From Flavobacteriaceae bacterium (lineage in GTDB: Bacteria > Bacteroidota > Bacteroidia > Flavobacteriales > Flavobacteriaceae): a stretch of 64,000 bases of DNA. This document shows, one piece after another, positions 53,981-62,304 of the stretch (position 1 is its first letter; each line of letters begins with the position of its first letter). The position numbers and the translations under genes are program-made. The stretch lies in contig JASBUG010000041.1 of NCBI GenBank assembly GCA_030148025.1, positions 166,566 through 230,565 of the forward strand. Direction: 5' to 3'. Under the pieces are notes generated by a model, which saw only the letters and a list, made by a program, of their open reading frames with translations, was not told where the DNA came from and did not search any database.

Positions 53981-55459
53981 CTATTTAGCACTCTCCACGA
54001 TTTGTTTTCCTCGGGACAGATAATTTTCAACCAAACTAAAGTAAAGCTGATTACCATTATCGCTATTGGTAAACGCCACAAGTCCTTCACCTGTTGCTGG
54101 TATTATAATACACAATGCATGAATACCTTGATCGGCTCCTGTATGTAATAAAGCATATTCGTTATTCTTTAGTGGAATGATCTCCCAACCTAAGCCCATT
54201 TTTATCTTATCACTTTTATTATTTTGCTGACAAATCATTTCTTTAAAAAGGTCATTCGATAATCCTGCTCCATTAAGTACAAATTCGGCAAACTTGCCAT
54301 AATCACTAACTGTTGTTAGCAGATCATCTGCTGCACTTGCTTTTGTGCTTTTATAAGTTTCATGTGTACTAACGCCATCGTCTTTATACCATCTTGCAAA
54401 ACGAGATTCATTAACAGAGGCATCCCAAAAAAACTTAGTATCGTTTATTTTTAAAGGTTTAAAAAGCATGGTGTTTACCAAGTCTTCCAGCGGTTTATTA
54501 AATTTCTTTTCTAAAGCCATTCTTAGGTATTCGAAACCTTCTCCAGAATAACCATACTTTGTTCCAGGTTTGAACTGAAACTGTAAAGGGTTCTCTCGTC
54601 TCCAATTAGGAAAGCCCGTTTGATGTGACAGTACATGTCTGGTAGTTAAAAGTTTACTATATGCATGATCTGCGACATCTGGATCTGTCCAATATTTGTG
54701 TAATGGTTCATCCAAATCCCAAAGTCCTTTATTAACTAAATTAAGTGTTAGCATTGACACTACAGGTTTGGTTAAAGAAGCCACATTAAAAATAGTGTTT
54801 TCTGGTGCTACTTCACCATGTGCCAACTTGCCATATACATTAACAGAATTTAATTTATTATTCTTAATTGTCGCAACTCCAAGAATTGGCACTTTGCGTT
54901 TTTGCATCCAAGCTTCTATAGATTCCGTATTTTCAAAAACATTAGATGATGTTGCTTCTGGAGTCTGTTTCGGACTTTTATGATCATAGCTCAATGAGCG
55001 TTTTAAAGTCCAATTATTGTCTTTCTTTATCCATAAATGAGTGAATTTTGCAATACTGGTAAGGTAAGGCTCTTTATTAGCTTCACTAGCATAGAACTCA
55101 TGTACACCATGTTGGATGAGTCCGTAAACTTCTCCGTTATTATATAGCGGAAACATTTCTGTACTCCCTTTAACTAATCTTCTGGACGGCTTATAGCTTA
55201 AGGCACAAATATTCTTTCTTATACTTTCAATAAATGGCGCTTTGCCATGAGTAGTTCCAGATTGGTCATGGTAAAATTCGAAATCCTCATCTATTACATC
55301 GTAAAGCACATCAATATTGCATTTATTAAAAGCCTCTTTAAAGAGAAGGCTATCCTTTTGCATGATGCCTTTATACAGATTGTTATTAGATGAAATTTGT
55401 GCATTACCAATTACAAATGCACATAAAAAAAATAGGGTGATTACATATTGTTTTGTCAT
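53981..55459 (-). CDS. Secreted serine hydrolase (class C beta-lactamase-like) with SnoaL/DUF4440-type domain
   Basis: This 492-aa protein has a signal peptide (MTKQYVITLFFLCAFVIGNAQ), an N-terminal DUF4440/NTF2-like domain (about 25-150; 'LLFKEAFNKCNIDVLYDVIDEDFEFYHD') and a beta-lactamase-related domain (about 190-490). The catalytic motifs are SLTK (~227), Tyr in 'KYGYSGEGFEYL' and 'HTGADQG'. Such enzymes are usually esterases or D-aminopeptidases rather than true beta-lactamases. The frame extends to 55489 but the chosen ATG starts the signal peptide. Confidence 0.85.
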   Translation of the reverse strand: MTKQYVITLFFLCAFVIGNAQISSNNNLYKGIMQKDSLLFKEAFNKCNIDVLYDVIDEDFEFYHDQSGTTHGKAPFIESIRKNICALSYKPSRRLVKGSTEMFPLYNNGEVYGLIQHGVHEFYASEANKEPYLTSIAKFTHLWIKKDNNWTLKRSLSYDHKSPKQTPEATSSNVFENTESIEAWMQKRKVPILGVATIKNNKLNSVNVYGKLAHGEVAPENTIFNVASLTKPVVSMLTLNLVNKGLWDLDEPLHKYWTDPDVADHAYSKLLTTRHVLSHQTGFPNWRRENPLQFQFKPGTKYGYSGEGFEYLRMALEKKFNKPLEDLVNTMLFKPLKINDTKFFWDASVNESRFARWYKDDGVSTHETYKSTKASAADDLLTTVSDYGKFAEFVLNGAGLSNDLFKEMICQQNNKSDKIKMGLGWEIIPLKNNEYALLHTGADQGIHALCIIIPATGEGLVAFTNSDNGNQLYFSLVENYLSRGKQIVESAK

Positions 55460-55548
55460 GATTGATGATTTTTTGGCAAAGTTTCTCACTTTGAAGAAAA
55501 TCTCCTAAAAAACTACCTGACAATACCACGACAACAACCCGCCAACGC

Positions 55549-56091
55549 TTATATAATGCTGAATTTTAAACAAATGTGTAGTTTTCCATTCTTGTCTATT
55601 TCGGCTGTATTTCGAAGAATAAAATATACGTTCGCTAGCAACACCAAAACTATAACTACCATAGTGACATTGTTATCCCAGTTCACCCACTTCTTTACAA
55701 TACCGCTAAGTACAATTAAAATAGCTGATATAATTGTCCAAAATATTTGAAGCGACACAATTTGCTTGGTTAAGGCATTGAATTGCTTTGTGAAAAACAT
55801 AATTGCTAGTGGTACTAAAACACTTCCTAAGGGTAAAAAAACTAATAATAAAGACGATAAGTTTATAAGCTTTGCCAATCGTATATCGATTACGCCTTTT
55901 TCAGACGGATGATCCTCCAGTAAAACTTCAGGAGTAATCTCTAAAGCAGCAGCCAAGGTTTTTAAAGTATAACCTTTTGGAGTTGTTCCAGATTCAATAC
56001 GCTGAATGGTTCTTGCTGAGATTCCTGATTTTGAAGCTAACTCTTCTTGAGTTAAATTTCTCTGCTCTCGTATCGTTTTTAACTTAGACAT
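55549..56091 (-). CDS. XRE-type regulator with membrane C-terminus
   Basis: This 180-aa protein has an HTH_3 domain (about 4-58; 'QRNLTQEELASKSGISARTIQRIESG') and three or four membrane helices (about 72-92, 108-128 and 135-155), with no clear sensor domain between. Membrane-bound XRE regulators of this DUF4870-like kind occur in Firmicutes and Bacteroidota. The signal is unknown. It is the last gene of a probable operon with the thioredoxin-like and SRPBCC genes upstream. Confidence 0.85.
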   Translation of the reverse strand: MSKLKTIREQRNLTQEELASKSGISARTIQRIESGTTPKGYTLKTLAAALEITPEVLLEDHPSEKGVIDIRLAKLINLSSLLLVFLPLGSVLVPLAIMFFTKQFNALTKQIVSLQIFWTIISAILIVLSGIVKKWVNWDNNVTMVVIVLVLLANVYFILRNTAEIDKNGKLHICLKFSII

Positions 56092-56122
56092 CCTTTTAAA
56101 TACTGATATGCGAATCTAAGTT

Positions 56123-56401
56123 TTAATTTTTAAATATATTCTCTAACCTGTTCAGTTTTTCAAGAACTTCTCCTACCGAAAAACTTCTAATAAACCGATA
56201 CTGCTCTTTACCATCAACCATGATCAATACTACAGGTAAAGTAAACACTAAATGTTGTGCTGCAAGTTCTTGTTGCTGTTCTACATCTATAATTTTAAAA
56301 GGAATATCAGGGAACTGCTCTGTAACACTTGATAATAATTTAGGTTTTAACACCTTACAGACACTACAGTGTTCTCCTGAGAAATATAATAGTTCTATCA
56401 T
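56123..56401 (-). CDS. Small thioredoxin family protein
   Basis: This 92-aa protein has the thioredoxin fold in short form: 'LLYFSGEHCSVCKVLKPKL' with redox pair Cys-Ser-Val-Cys, the cis-Pro in 'FTLPVVLIMVDG' and 'IPFKIIDVE'. It is cytosolic by lack of signal and may reduce a partner disulfide. The gene begins one nt after the SRPBCC gene stop. Confidence 0.85.
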   Translation of the reverse strand: MIELLYFSGEHCSVCKVLKPKLLSSVTEQFPDIPFKIIDVEQQQELAAQHLVFTLPVVLIMVDGKEQYRFIRSFSVGEVLEKLNRLENIFKN

Positions 56402-56402
56402 A

Positions 56403-56834
56403 TTATTTTAAATAATCTGCTAAACGTTCTTTTATAAAATAGTTCCAACCACCAACACAGCTTTCACGCTTAAACTCTGGTATGGAATCGTCAAAATCTT
56501 CAACAACTTTAGTCGTTAAGGTAAACTGTGTCTTACTATTAACAGCTTCCAGTTCCATAGTAACAAAAGAGTTTCCAGCTAAGCCTTCGTACTTCCAGTT
56601 AGTGACTAACTTTTTATTAGGAATAACCTCTGTTATTTCCCATAAATGCATGAAATCTCTACTAGGTGCCTGTACATTAAATTGTGTTTTAAAACCAACT
56701 TCTGCTTTAAAATCAGGAATATTATCGAAGAACCATTGTACCATTTCTTCACGATCTGTAATAGCTTTCCAAACATCTTCAATTGTATTATTAAAAACTT
56801 GGGTAACAATTACTGGTGCTTCTGTAGTTTTCAT
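56403..56834 (-). CDS. SRPBCC (AHSA1-like) domain protein
   Basis: This 143-aa protein has the START/AHSA1 fold with 'VTQVFNNTIEDVWKAITDREEMVQWFF', a central 'LWEITEVIPNKKLVTNWKYEGLAGNSFVTMELEA' sheet and a C-terminal helix 'GWNYFIKERLADYLK'. The fold binds small hydrophobic ligands. It is first in the operon with the thioredoxin and XRE genes, under a good -7 box. Confidence 0.85.
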   Translation of the reverse strand: MKTTEAPVIVTQVFNNTIEDVWKAITDREEMVQWFFDNIPDFKAEVGFKTQFNVQAPSRDFMHLWEITEVIPNKKLVTNWKYEGLAGNSFVTMELEAVNSKTQFTLTTKVVEDFDDSIPEFKRESCVGGWNYFIKERLADYLK

Positions 56835-56851
56835 AATAAATAGATTTGCAT

Positions 56852-56878
56852 CAAAGATAATAATTATGAACTCCGCAA
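56852..56878 (-). promoter_or_regulatory. Bacteroidota-type promoter for the SRPBCC-Trx-XRE operon
   Basis: On the minus strand, TTG (56876-56878), 16 bp, then an exact TATCTTTG -7 box (56852-56859). The spacer is one base short of the usual range. Expected start is about 10-15 nt before ATG 56834. Confidence 0.45.
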
Positions 56879-56936
56879 GATTGGAAAAGTTTGTATCTTA
56901 AGTACCCCATACATTTGTTGTATAACTCACAAAGGA

Positions 56937-57797
56937 ATGACACGTAAGGAATCAAATCGCTTAATTTATCAAGAAAATTTAAATAAGGTTATAGAGTATA
57001 TTCATAACCATTTAGATTCAAAGATCGATCTAAAAACCTTAGCAGAGATTTCCAATTTTTCACCTTATCATTTTCATAGAATAAGCAGAGCAATGTTAGG
57101 CGAACCTATTGGAACTTATATTTCTAGAACGCGTATAGAAACAGCTGCTAAGTTAATTCGATATTCAGGATTAAGTATTGAAGACATCACTTATAGTGTT
57201 GGTTTTGAAGCACCGTCATCTTTATCTAAAGCTTTTAAAAACCATTATGGTATTTCCCCTAGTGAGTATAGAAAAGATAAATTTTATACGATCAAAACAA
57301 CAAACATTATGGAAACAACCTTAAACATTAAGAAACCAAAAATTGTAGAAGTAAAAGACAAGGAATGTATATACTATAGCATGCGCGGACCATACCATTC
57401 TTTAGATTACCGAAAAGCATGGGCAACTTTATGGAATGAAATTAAAAAGCAGCGCTTATTTTCTTTTGGATTGGAAAGTATTGGCTTACCACATGACAAC
57501 CCACATATTACTGATGATGATAAAATTCGCTACGATGCCTGTATCACTATTAAAAAGAAAGCAACTCCTACCGGAGATATAGGTGTTAAAACTTTAAAAG
57601 GAGGTAAATTTGCAGTGTTCTTATATCAAGGACCTTATACTAATTTCCCTCAAGTTTACGATTATATTTTTAACGATTGGTTAATGGATAGCACCTATAC
57701 TTTACGAGATGCTCCTGCAAGAGAAAAGTATAAGAACAATCCGCAAAAAACAGATGAGAATAAGTTAAAAACTGAGATCTACCTTCCAATCAATTAA
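56937..57797 (+). CDS. AraC-family regulator with GyrI-like effector domain
   Basis: This 286-aa protein has a double HTH AraC domain (about 12-110; 'DLKTLAEISNFSPYHFHRISRAMLGEPIGTYISRTRIETAAKLI' and 'YSVGFEAPSSLSKAFKNHYGISPSEYRK'). A C-terminal GyrI-like small-molecule-binding domain (about 128-286) follows, with 'DYRKAWATLWNEIKK' and 'GDIGVKTLKGGKFAVFLYQGPY'. This is the Rob/MarA-like layout used for sensing drugs or metabolites. Divergent from the SRPBCC operon. Target unknown. Confidence 0.9.
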   Translation: MTRKESNRLIYQENLNKVIEYIHNHLDSKIDLKTLAEISNFSPYHFHRISRAMLGEPIGTYISRTRIETAAKLIRYSGLSIEDITYSVGFEAPSSLSKAFKNHYGISPSEYRKDKFYTIKTTNIMETTLNIKKPKIVEVKDKECIYYSMRGPYHSLDYRKAWATLWNEIKKQRLFSFGLESIGLPHDNPHITDDDKIRYDACITIKKKATPTGDIGVKTLKGGKFAVFLYQGPYTNFPQVYDYIFNDWLMDSTYTLRDAPAREKYKNNPQKTDENKLKTEIYLPIN

Positions 57798-57814
57798 TTC
57801 AAATTTCAAACTAA

Positions 57815-57866
57815 ACACCTCTTATTCAGTAAGTTATTTTACATATCTTTATAAGAGGTTTTTATT
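57815..57866 (+). terminator. Probable terminator after the AraC gene
   Basis: A stem ACCTCTTAT / ATAAGAGGT (57817-57825 and 57851-57859) with a 25-nt loop runs into TTTTTATTATTT. The long loop lowers confidence, though smaller pairing in the loop is possible. Confidence 0.5.
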
Positions 57867-57873
57867 ATTTGTT

Positions 57874-58509
57874 ATGAACAGAACAACTTTATACGAAAGA
57901 TTAATTCCAAAAGACAGAGATCTAGGTAAGATCGCTAAAGAAGCAAGCAATAATAATGAGCTGCTCTCTTTTTTAGTAGAAGGTGTAGATCATAAAAACA
58001 CAAGAGTTAAGTATGGGTGCTTAAATACGCTGGTTCTTATGAGCGAAACCTATCCTAAATCCATCTATCCATATTTTGATGTATTTGCTGAATATTTAAC
58101 ATCTGATAAGACTATTGTAAAACTTAGTGGTATTAAAATACTATCAAATCTTTCGGTAGTTGATACAGATAATAAGATCGAAGCAATTTATGATACACTT
58201 TTTGCTTTTATTGAAGATCCCGAAATGACACCTGCAGCAAATTTGGTAAAAGGAGCAAAAACCATAGCTAAAGCAAAACCTCAGCTTAAAGAAAGTATCA
58301 TCAATACATTATTAAAGACAACTAGTATTACTTATAAAACAGAAGAGTGTAAGAACATATTAATAGGACATGTAATCAACACACTTAGCTCTAGCCATAT
58401 CAGATCAGCAAAAGAACATGAAATTTTAGATTTTATAAAAAAACAAGTCAATAATCCGTGGAAAGGTACAGCTACTAAAGCTAAAAAGTTTGTGGCAAAA
58501 TTTACTTGA
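57874..58509 (+). CDS. HEAT-repeat-like protein, unknown function
   Basis: This 211-aa soluble helical protein has several ~35-residue helix pairs ('KNTRVKYGCLNTLVLMSETYPKSIYPYFDVFAEYL', 'KTIVKLSGIKILSNLSV', 'MTPAANLVKGAKTIAKAKPQ') in HEAT/ARM style. No catalytic motif. It meets the convergent PPOX gene end to end. It may be a scaffold; no partner is visible. Confidence 0.75.
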   Translation: MNRTTLYERLIPKDRDLGKIAKEASNNNELLSFLVEGVDHKNTRVKYGCLNTLVLMSETYPKSIYPYFDVFAEYLTSDKTIVKLSGIKILSNLSVVDTDNKIEAIYDTLFAFIEDPEMTPAANLVKGAKTIAKAKPQLKESIINTLLKTTSITYKTEECKNILIGHVINTLSSSHIRSAKEHEILDFIKKQVNNPWKGTATKAKKFVAKFT

Positions 58510-59115
58510 TTAGAGATCCTTTTGGTAGCGCTTTACCATTTCTTCTTGCGATTCTGTAGGTTCATCAATGTTCAATTGATCATTCAGCATTTTTCCTAAA
58601 GTTGGTAATTCTTTTCTATCGATTTGTGCAGACGCATCCCAAAGTTTGGAACGCATGAATGCCTTAGCACAATGTAAAAACAGCTCCTCAATAACTACAA
58701 CTATACATGCTTTAGGAGGGTTCTTTTCACTATCAAACAACTTTAAGTATTGTGTGTCTGTTGCTATAGATGCCTTCCCATTAATACGCAAGGTTTCATC
58801 TACTCCAGGAATCATAAATAACAACCCTATTTGTCCAGTCTCGGAAATATTCGATAAACTATCAACACGATTATTTCCTTTGGCGTCCGGGATAATTATT
58901 GTTGTATCGTCAATTACTTTTACAAATCCTGGATTACCTCCTCTTGGTGAAGCGTCAAGTTTATAGTCTTTATTCGTAGTTGATATTACTAAAAATGGTG
59001 AATGACCAATAAAATTTTTTGAATGTTTCTCTAATGCTAACAAACATTTTATTTTAGCTCTTCCACTAGGATAGCCATATAATTCACGAAGTTGGTCTAT
59101 TGTTTGTATATCCAT
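58510..59115 (-). CDS. Pyridoxamine 5'-phosphate oxidase family flavoprotein (MSMEG_1061-like)
   Basis: This 201-aa protein has the FMN-binding split barrel of the MSMEG_1061 type: 'LRELYGYPSGRAKIKCL', 'FIGHSPFLVIST', 'DASPRGGNPGFVKVIDDTTIIIPDAKGNNRVDSLSNI' and 'IGLLFMIPGVDETLRINGKA'. It is likely an F420- or FMN-dependent reductase or oxidase; the substrate is unknown. The frame extends to 59142, but ATG 59115 (MDIQTIDQL) matches the family start. Confidence 0.85.
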   Translation of the reverse strand: MDIQTIDQLRELYGYPSGRAKIKCLLALEKHSKNFIGHSPFLVISTTNKDYKLDASPRGGNPGFVKVIDDTTIIIPDAKGNNRVDSLSNISETGQIGLLFMIPGVDETLRINGKASIATDTQYLKLFDSEKNPPKACIVVVIEELFLHCAKAFMRSKLWDASAQIDRKELPTLGKMLNDQLNIDEPTESQEEMVKRYQKDL

Positions 59116-59153
59116 AAATTGGGACTTTTTAAAGTACTTCAAAAATACAGAAA

Positions 59154-60101
59154 CTAACTCACTAATCGTGCTATAATAGCTTTTGTTGGTAAAATTTCAG
59201 TAGTATGCTCTATACTAGGACCAGCAACCCAAACGGTTTTATAAGTTGCCTTTTTAGCTGCTTTCTCTGTAGCTTTCATACCTATAGAAAAACGGATCAT
59301 CTTCACCCATTTTTTTAGTTTTCTATTCTTATTTAATAGATTTTCAATCCAAGTGGCTTTGGTTCCTATTTTTTGAACATAAGGTGTATTAATTACTGTA
59401 CATGGCGTTCCTGATATGCGCTCTGTAACAACTATATCATCTGCTCCATAGTCAACACAAGCTTGCTTGTATTCTTCAGTAACACTAGCTTCAGTAGATG
59501 CTATAAACGGACTACCAACAGATACACCAACTGCTCCGTAACTCAACATTTTATCGATATCTTCTTTACGACCAACACCTCCGGCTGAAATAACTGGGAT
59601 ATTACATTTTGAAGACAATTCTTTTATTAAATCTTCTGGAGAAGCGCCTCCTCTATGACCACCAGCCTGATTGTTTACAGCTATTACAGCATCTGCATTT
59701 AGTCCTTCAACCTTTTTTGCAAACTTTAGATCTACTACATCACAAAATACTTTAATACCTACTTTATGGGCCTGTTTAATTGTTTCTTCAGGGCTTCCCA
59801 ACGAAGTAATAATAAAATCGCAACCTTCTTCACATAGCACTTCTAATTGTCCTTTATACTTTACATTAGACTTATTTACAATTAAATTAAATCCAAACGA
59901 ACCTCCTTCTGGTTTTGCAGCTTTTAACTCTCTTGCAGCAGCTCTCAACTCTTCTAAGGTTCTGTAATTTAACGCTGGAATACATCCTGCAATACCAGCA
60001 TTCATCGCTTCTATAACCATTTTAGTATTAGACACTAAGAACATAGGTGCCATGATAACGGGATGCTTGATATGTAAAAGATCTGTGAGTTGATTTGACA
60101 T
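59154..60101 (-). CDS. Nitronate monooxygenase (2-nitropropane dioxygenase-like)
   Basis: This 315-aa TIM-barrel flavoprotein has 'HPVIMAPMFLVSNTKMVIEA', 'GFNLIVNKSN', 'VIAVNNQAGGHRGG', 'ISAGGVGRKEDI' and 'GAVGVSVGSPF', the FMN-binding motifs of nitronate monooxygenases and enoyl-reductase relatives. It may detoxify alkyl nitronates such as propionate 3-nitronate. A longer frame to 60119 exists, but ATG 60101 (MSNQLTDLL) is the natural start. Probably cotranscribed with the PPOX flavoprotein 38 nt downstream. Confidence 0.85.
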   Translation of the reverse strand: MSNQLTDLLHIKHPVIMAPMFLVSNTKMVIEAMNAGIAGCIPALNYRTLEELRAAARELKAAKPEGGSFGFNLIVNKSNVKYKGQLEVLCEEGCDFIITSLGSPEETIKQAHKVGIKVFCDVVDLKFAKKVEGLNADAVIAVNNQAGGHRGGASPEDLIKELSSKCNIPVISAGGVGRKEDIDKMLSYGAVGVSVGSPFIASTEASVTEEYKQACVDYGADDIVVTERISGTPCTVINTPYVQKIGTKATWIENLLNKNRKLKKWVKMIRFSIGMKATEKAAKKATYKTVWVAGPSIEHTTEILPTKAIIARLVS

Positions 60102-60237
60102 GTTATTTGATTTTCTCAAATATAAAAATATTATGCATGCATAACAAATGAAATTACTATAATAGGAATATACTTTGTATTTTTAATTGTATAAAATAAT
60201 AGAGTGATAAATTTACTTATCAAAAGTAATTGATTAA

Positions 60238-60438
60238 ATGAAGTTTAAAGTTTATAAGGCAGAACACAATAATTTAACTTTTAGAATTGAGGAAAATAAT
60301 CCTGATGTAGGTGTTTATTTATATGTTTTTGAAAATGATAATTGTATTAAAGACTATCTACAAAATGATATTAAAACATGCATGGAAATAGGGTTAGAAA
60401 AATATGGTATACCTTTAAATGGATGGAAGAATGAATGA
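60238..60438 (+). CDS. Small hypothetical protein (66 aa)
   Basis: This 66-aa soluble protein reads as a small alpha/beta unit: strands 'KFKVYKAEHNNLTFRIEE' and 'VGVYLYVFENDNCIKDYLQ', then a helix 'DIKTCMEIGLEKYG'. No domain recognised, but codon use is like its neighbours and it fills an otherwise empty gap between two minus-strand genes. Existence is likely rather than certain. Confidence 0.5.
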   Translation: MKFKVYKAEHNNLTFRIEENNPDVGVYLYVFENDNCIKDYLQNDIKTCMEIGLEKYGIPLNGWKNE

Positions 60439-60500
60439 TATTTATGCTTTAATAACTCTCTTACCTATAATTTATAAATAATTATAAAATACCAAACTAC

Positions 60501-61724
60501 TTATACTAAAAACCTATAATAAGAACACTTCAAATAAGCACCTTCAGGAAAGGCAACAGGATGATCTATATCGTGCTGTGTTTGTAAAATGACTGTGTAT
60601 GGTCTCTTTAAGTTATTTAGAATTTGTTTATTGATATCAAAAAATTCCTGACTTGTAACTCGAGATGAACAAGATGCTAATACTAACAACCCTTTTTTAG
60701 CTGTAAGTTTTACTCCTAATTCTGCCAATTGCGCATACTTTTTCTTAGCTAAAGGAATTTCGGAAGCTTGTTTTGCAAAACTTGGAGGGTCGATAACTAC
60801 AACATCATACGTTTTGCTTTTACTAATTAATTTTTGCATTTCTTTAAAAGCATCACCAGCAATGGTTTTATGAATGCCATCATAATCATTTAGTTTTCCA
60901 TTTTGTATAGCGATTTCTAGAGCTTGCTGACTTATATCTAAACTTGTCACTTCTGTGGCTCCGTTATACAATGCATGCACTGAAAAACCACCTGCGTATG
61001 AAAATACATCTAATACGGTTTTGCCCTTACTCCACTCTCCTACTTGTTTTCTGTTGGCACGATGGTCTAAAAAATAACCTGTTTTATGCCCTTTAATTAC
61101 ATTAGCAGAAAACTTCACATCGTGTTCTATAAATTCAATAACTTCATTATCTAATTTACCATAAACAACTTCTCCATCTTCAAACTTATGTTGTTTAGAA
61201 TTTTGCAATCCTCTACTTAAACGTAATACAATTGTTTGAGCATTTGAAGCTTTCTGTAAACTCGGTAATATATCTTCTAAATAAGGCAACCATATTTCAT
61301 AGTATAATTTAACTACCAAAACGGTATCGTAAACATCTGCTATCAATCCAGGGAAGCCATCGTTTTCTCCAAAGATCAGTCTATAACTGTTTGTATTTGT
61401 TTTTAATAATGGTATACGCTTTTGATATGCCTCTTCAATTCTCTTTTTGAAAAATTCAGCATTAATTTGAGCTGCGCCATTAGACAACATTTTTATTCTA
61501 ATAGGTGAATTGGCATCGTATAAGCCTAAGCCTATTAGTTTATTTTTATTCTTACTAAATATTATTGTTAGATCGCCTGTTTGTGCTTGCTCATCAATTT
61601 TTACAATACTATTAGAAAACACCCAAGGGTGTCCTTTAACAACAAATTGTTCACCTTTAGCATTAAGCTTTACTGCTAGTCGTTTTGGTTGATAAGTGGG
61701 TTTAATTTTTTGAGAGAATATCAT
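60501..61724 (-). CDS. Class I SAM-dependent rRNA methyltransferase (RlmI-like)
   Basis: This 407-aa protein has an N-terminal PUA domain (about 10-90; 'GEQFVVKGHPWVFSNSIVKID'), a central EEHEE-like region and a Rossmann methyltransferase domain. Its motifs are 'DHRANRKQVG', SAM motif I 'VLDVFSYAGGFSVHAL', 'TSLDIS' and catalytic 'VVIDPPSFAK', with 'ASCSSRV' near the C-terminus. These fit the RlmI/RlmK group that methylates C5 of a cytosine in 23S rRNA. Monocistronic. Confidence 0.9.
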   Translation of the reverse strand: MIFSQKIKPTYQPKRLAVKLNAKGEQFVVKGHPWVFSNSIVKIDEQAQTGDLTIIFSKNKNKLIGLGLYDANSPIRIKMLSNGAAQINAEFFKKRIEEAYQKRIPLLKTNTNSYRLIFGENDGFPGLIADVYDTVLVVKLYYEIWLPYLEDILPSLQKASNAQTIVLRLSRGLQNSKQHKFEDGEVVYGKLDNEVIEFIEHDVKFSANVIKGHKTGYFLDHRANRKQVGEWSKGKTVLDVFSYAGGFSVHALYNGATEVTSLDISQQALEIAIQNGKLNDYDGIHKTIAGDAFKEMQKLISKSKTYDVVVIDPPSFAKQASEIPLAKKKYAQLAELGVKLTAKKGLLVLASCSSRVTSQEFFDINKQILNNLKRPYTVILQTQHDIDHPVAFPEGAYLKCSYYRFLV

Positions 61725-61753
61725 ATGCCAAAAGTAACTAAAATAGCTTTTCT

Positions 61754-61827
61754 GTCATTCTGAGTTGAGCGAAGAATCTTAAGATATTCAATAGATTCTT
61801 CATTTCACTTCATTCATTCAGAATGAC
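61754..61827. repeat. Intergenic palindromic repeat with inverted ends
   Basis: A 74-bp element has ends GTCATTCTGAGTTGAGCGAA...AGAATCT (61754-61778) and AGATTCTTCATTTCACTTCA...GAATGAC (61793-61827), which are inverted repeats of each other. It is oriented like the 12.1-kb copy. Confidence 0.75.
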
Positions 61828-62204
61828 AATACAAAAAAGCGCAACCAAAATTTGACTACGCTTCGTTTCAAAATTGCAAACCAACCACTGCAATAAATAT
61901 TAACATCTATTGCATTGCAAAGCATCAAAGCTAAGTATTATGAAACCACTTTTATGTTAACCAACGTTAACTTATGTTAGAACTATGTTATTTAACAAAT
62001 TACAACAATTTGCCTCTAAAAATCATACTTAATGTCACTTCAAGTGAATTTTGAGTGCAACGATAAATTTGTATCGAGAAGTTATCCGAAATATTTTTTA
62101 GATAAATTAGGAAGCTTTTCTACTTCATTATTTATCAAAGCAATGTTCTTTGACTTAGACCATTTCTTAATTTTCTTCGAAAACCACTCGAACAGACGAT
62201 AATA

Positions 62205-62236
62205 AAAAAACGCAACCATTTCTGATTGCGCCTTTT
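62205..62236 (-). terminator. Hairpin terminator of dnaK
   Basis: Stem CGCAACCA...TGATTGCG (62211-62230), giving CGCAA/TTGCG pairs, with seven A on the left for the minus-strand U-tract. It lies about 75 nt after the dnaK stop. Confidence 0.7.
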
Positions 62237-62257
62237 ATTTATAAATGTTAAAATAAC

Positions 62258-62304
62258 TTATTTTACTTCTTCAAAATCTATACTTCGACTTCGCTCAGTA
62301 CAGG
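62258..62304 (-). repeat. Second, untranslated copy of the dnaK 3' end with repeat fragment
   Basis: Read on the minus strand, 62258-62281 can encode IDFEEVK-stop, matching the real dnaK end VDFEEVK-stop at 62305-62328. The six differences in 24 bases are at codon third positions except one Val/Ile change. Between the two copies lies 62282-62304, a fragment with the repeat core CTTCGACTTCGCTCAG. Confidence 0.6.

Larger units (their letters stand above)
61725..62304. other. 580-bp gap between the methyltransferase and dnaK
   Basis: The gap holds a repeat element (61754-61827), the dnaK terminator (62205-62236) and a repeat fragment plus second dnaK tail (62258-62304). A minus-strand frame of 45 codons (62082-62219) starts inside the terminator stem; I do not call it a gene. 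The rest (61830-62080) is AT-rich with no clear site. Confidence 0.5.
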
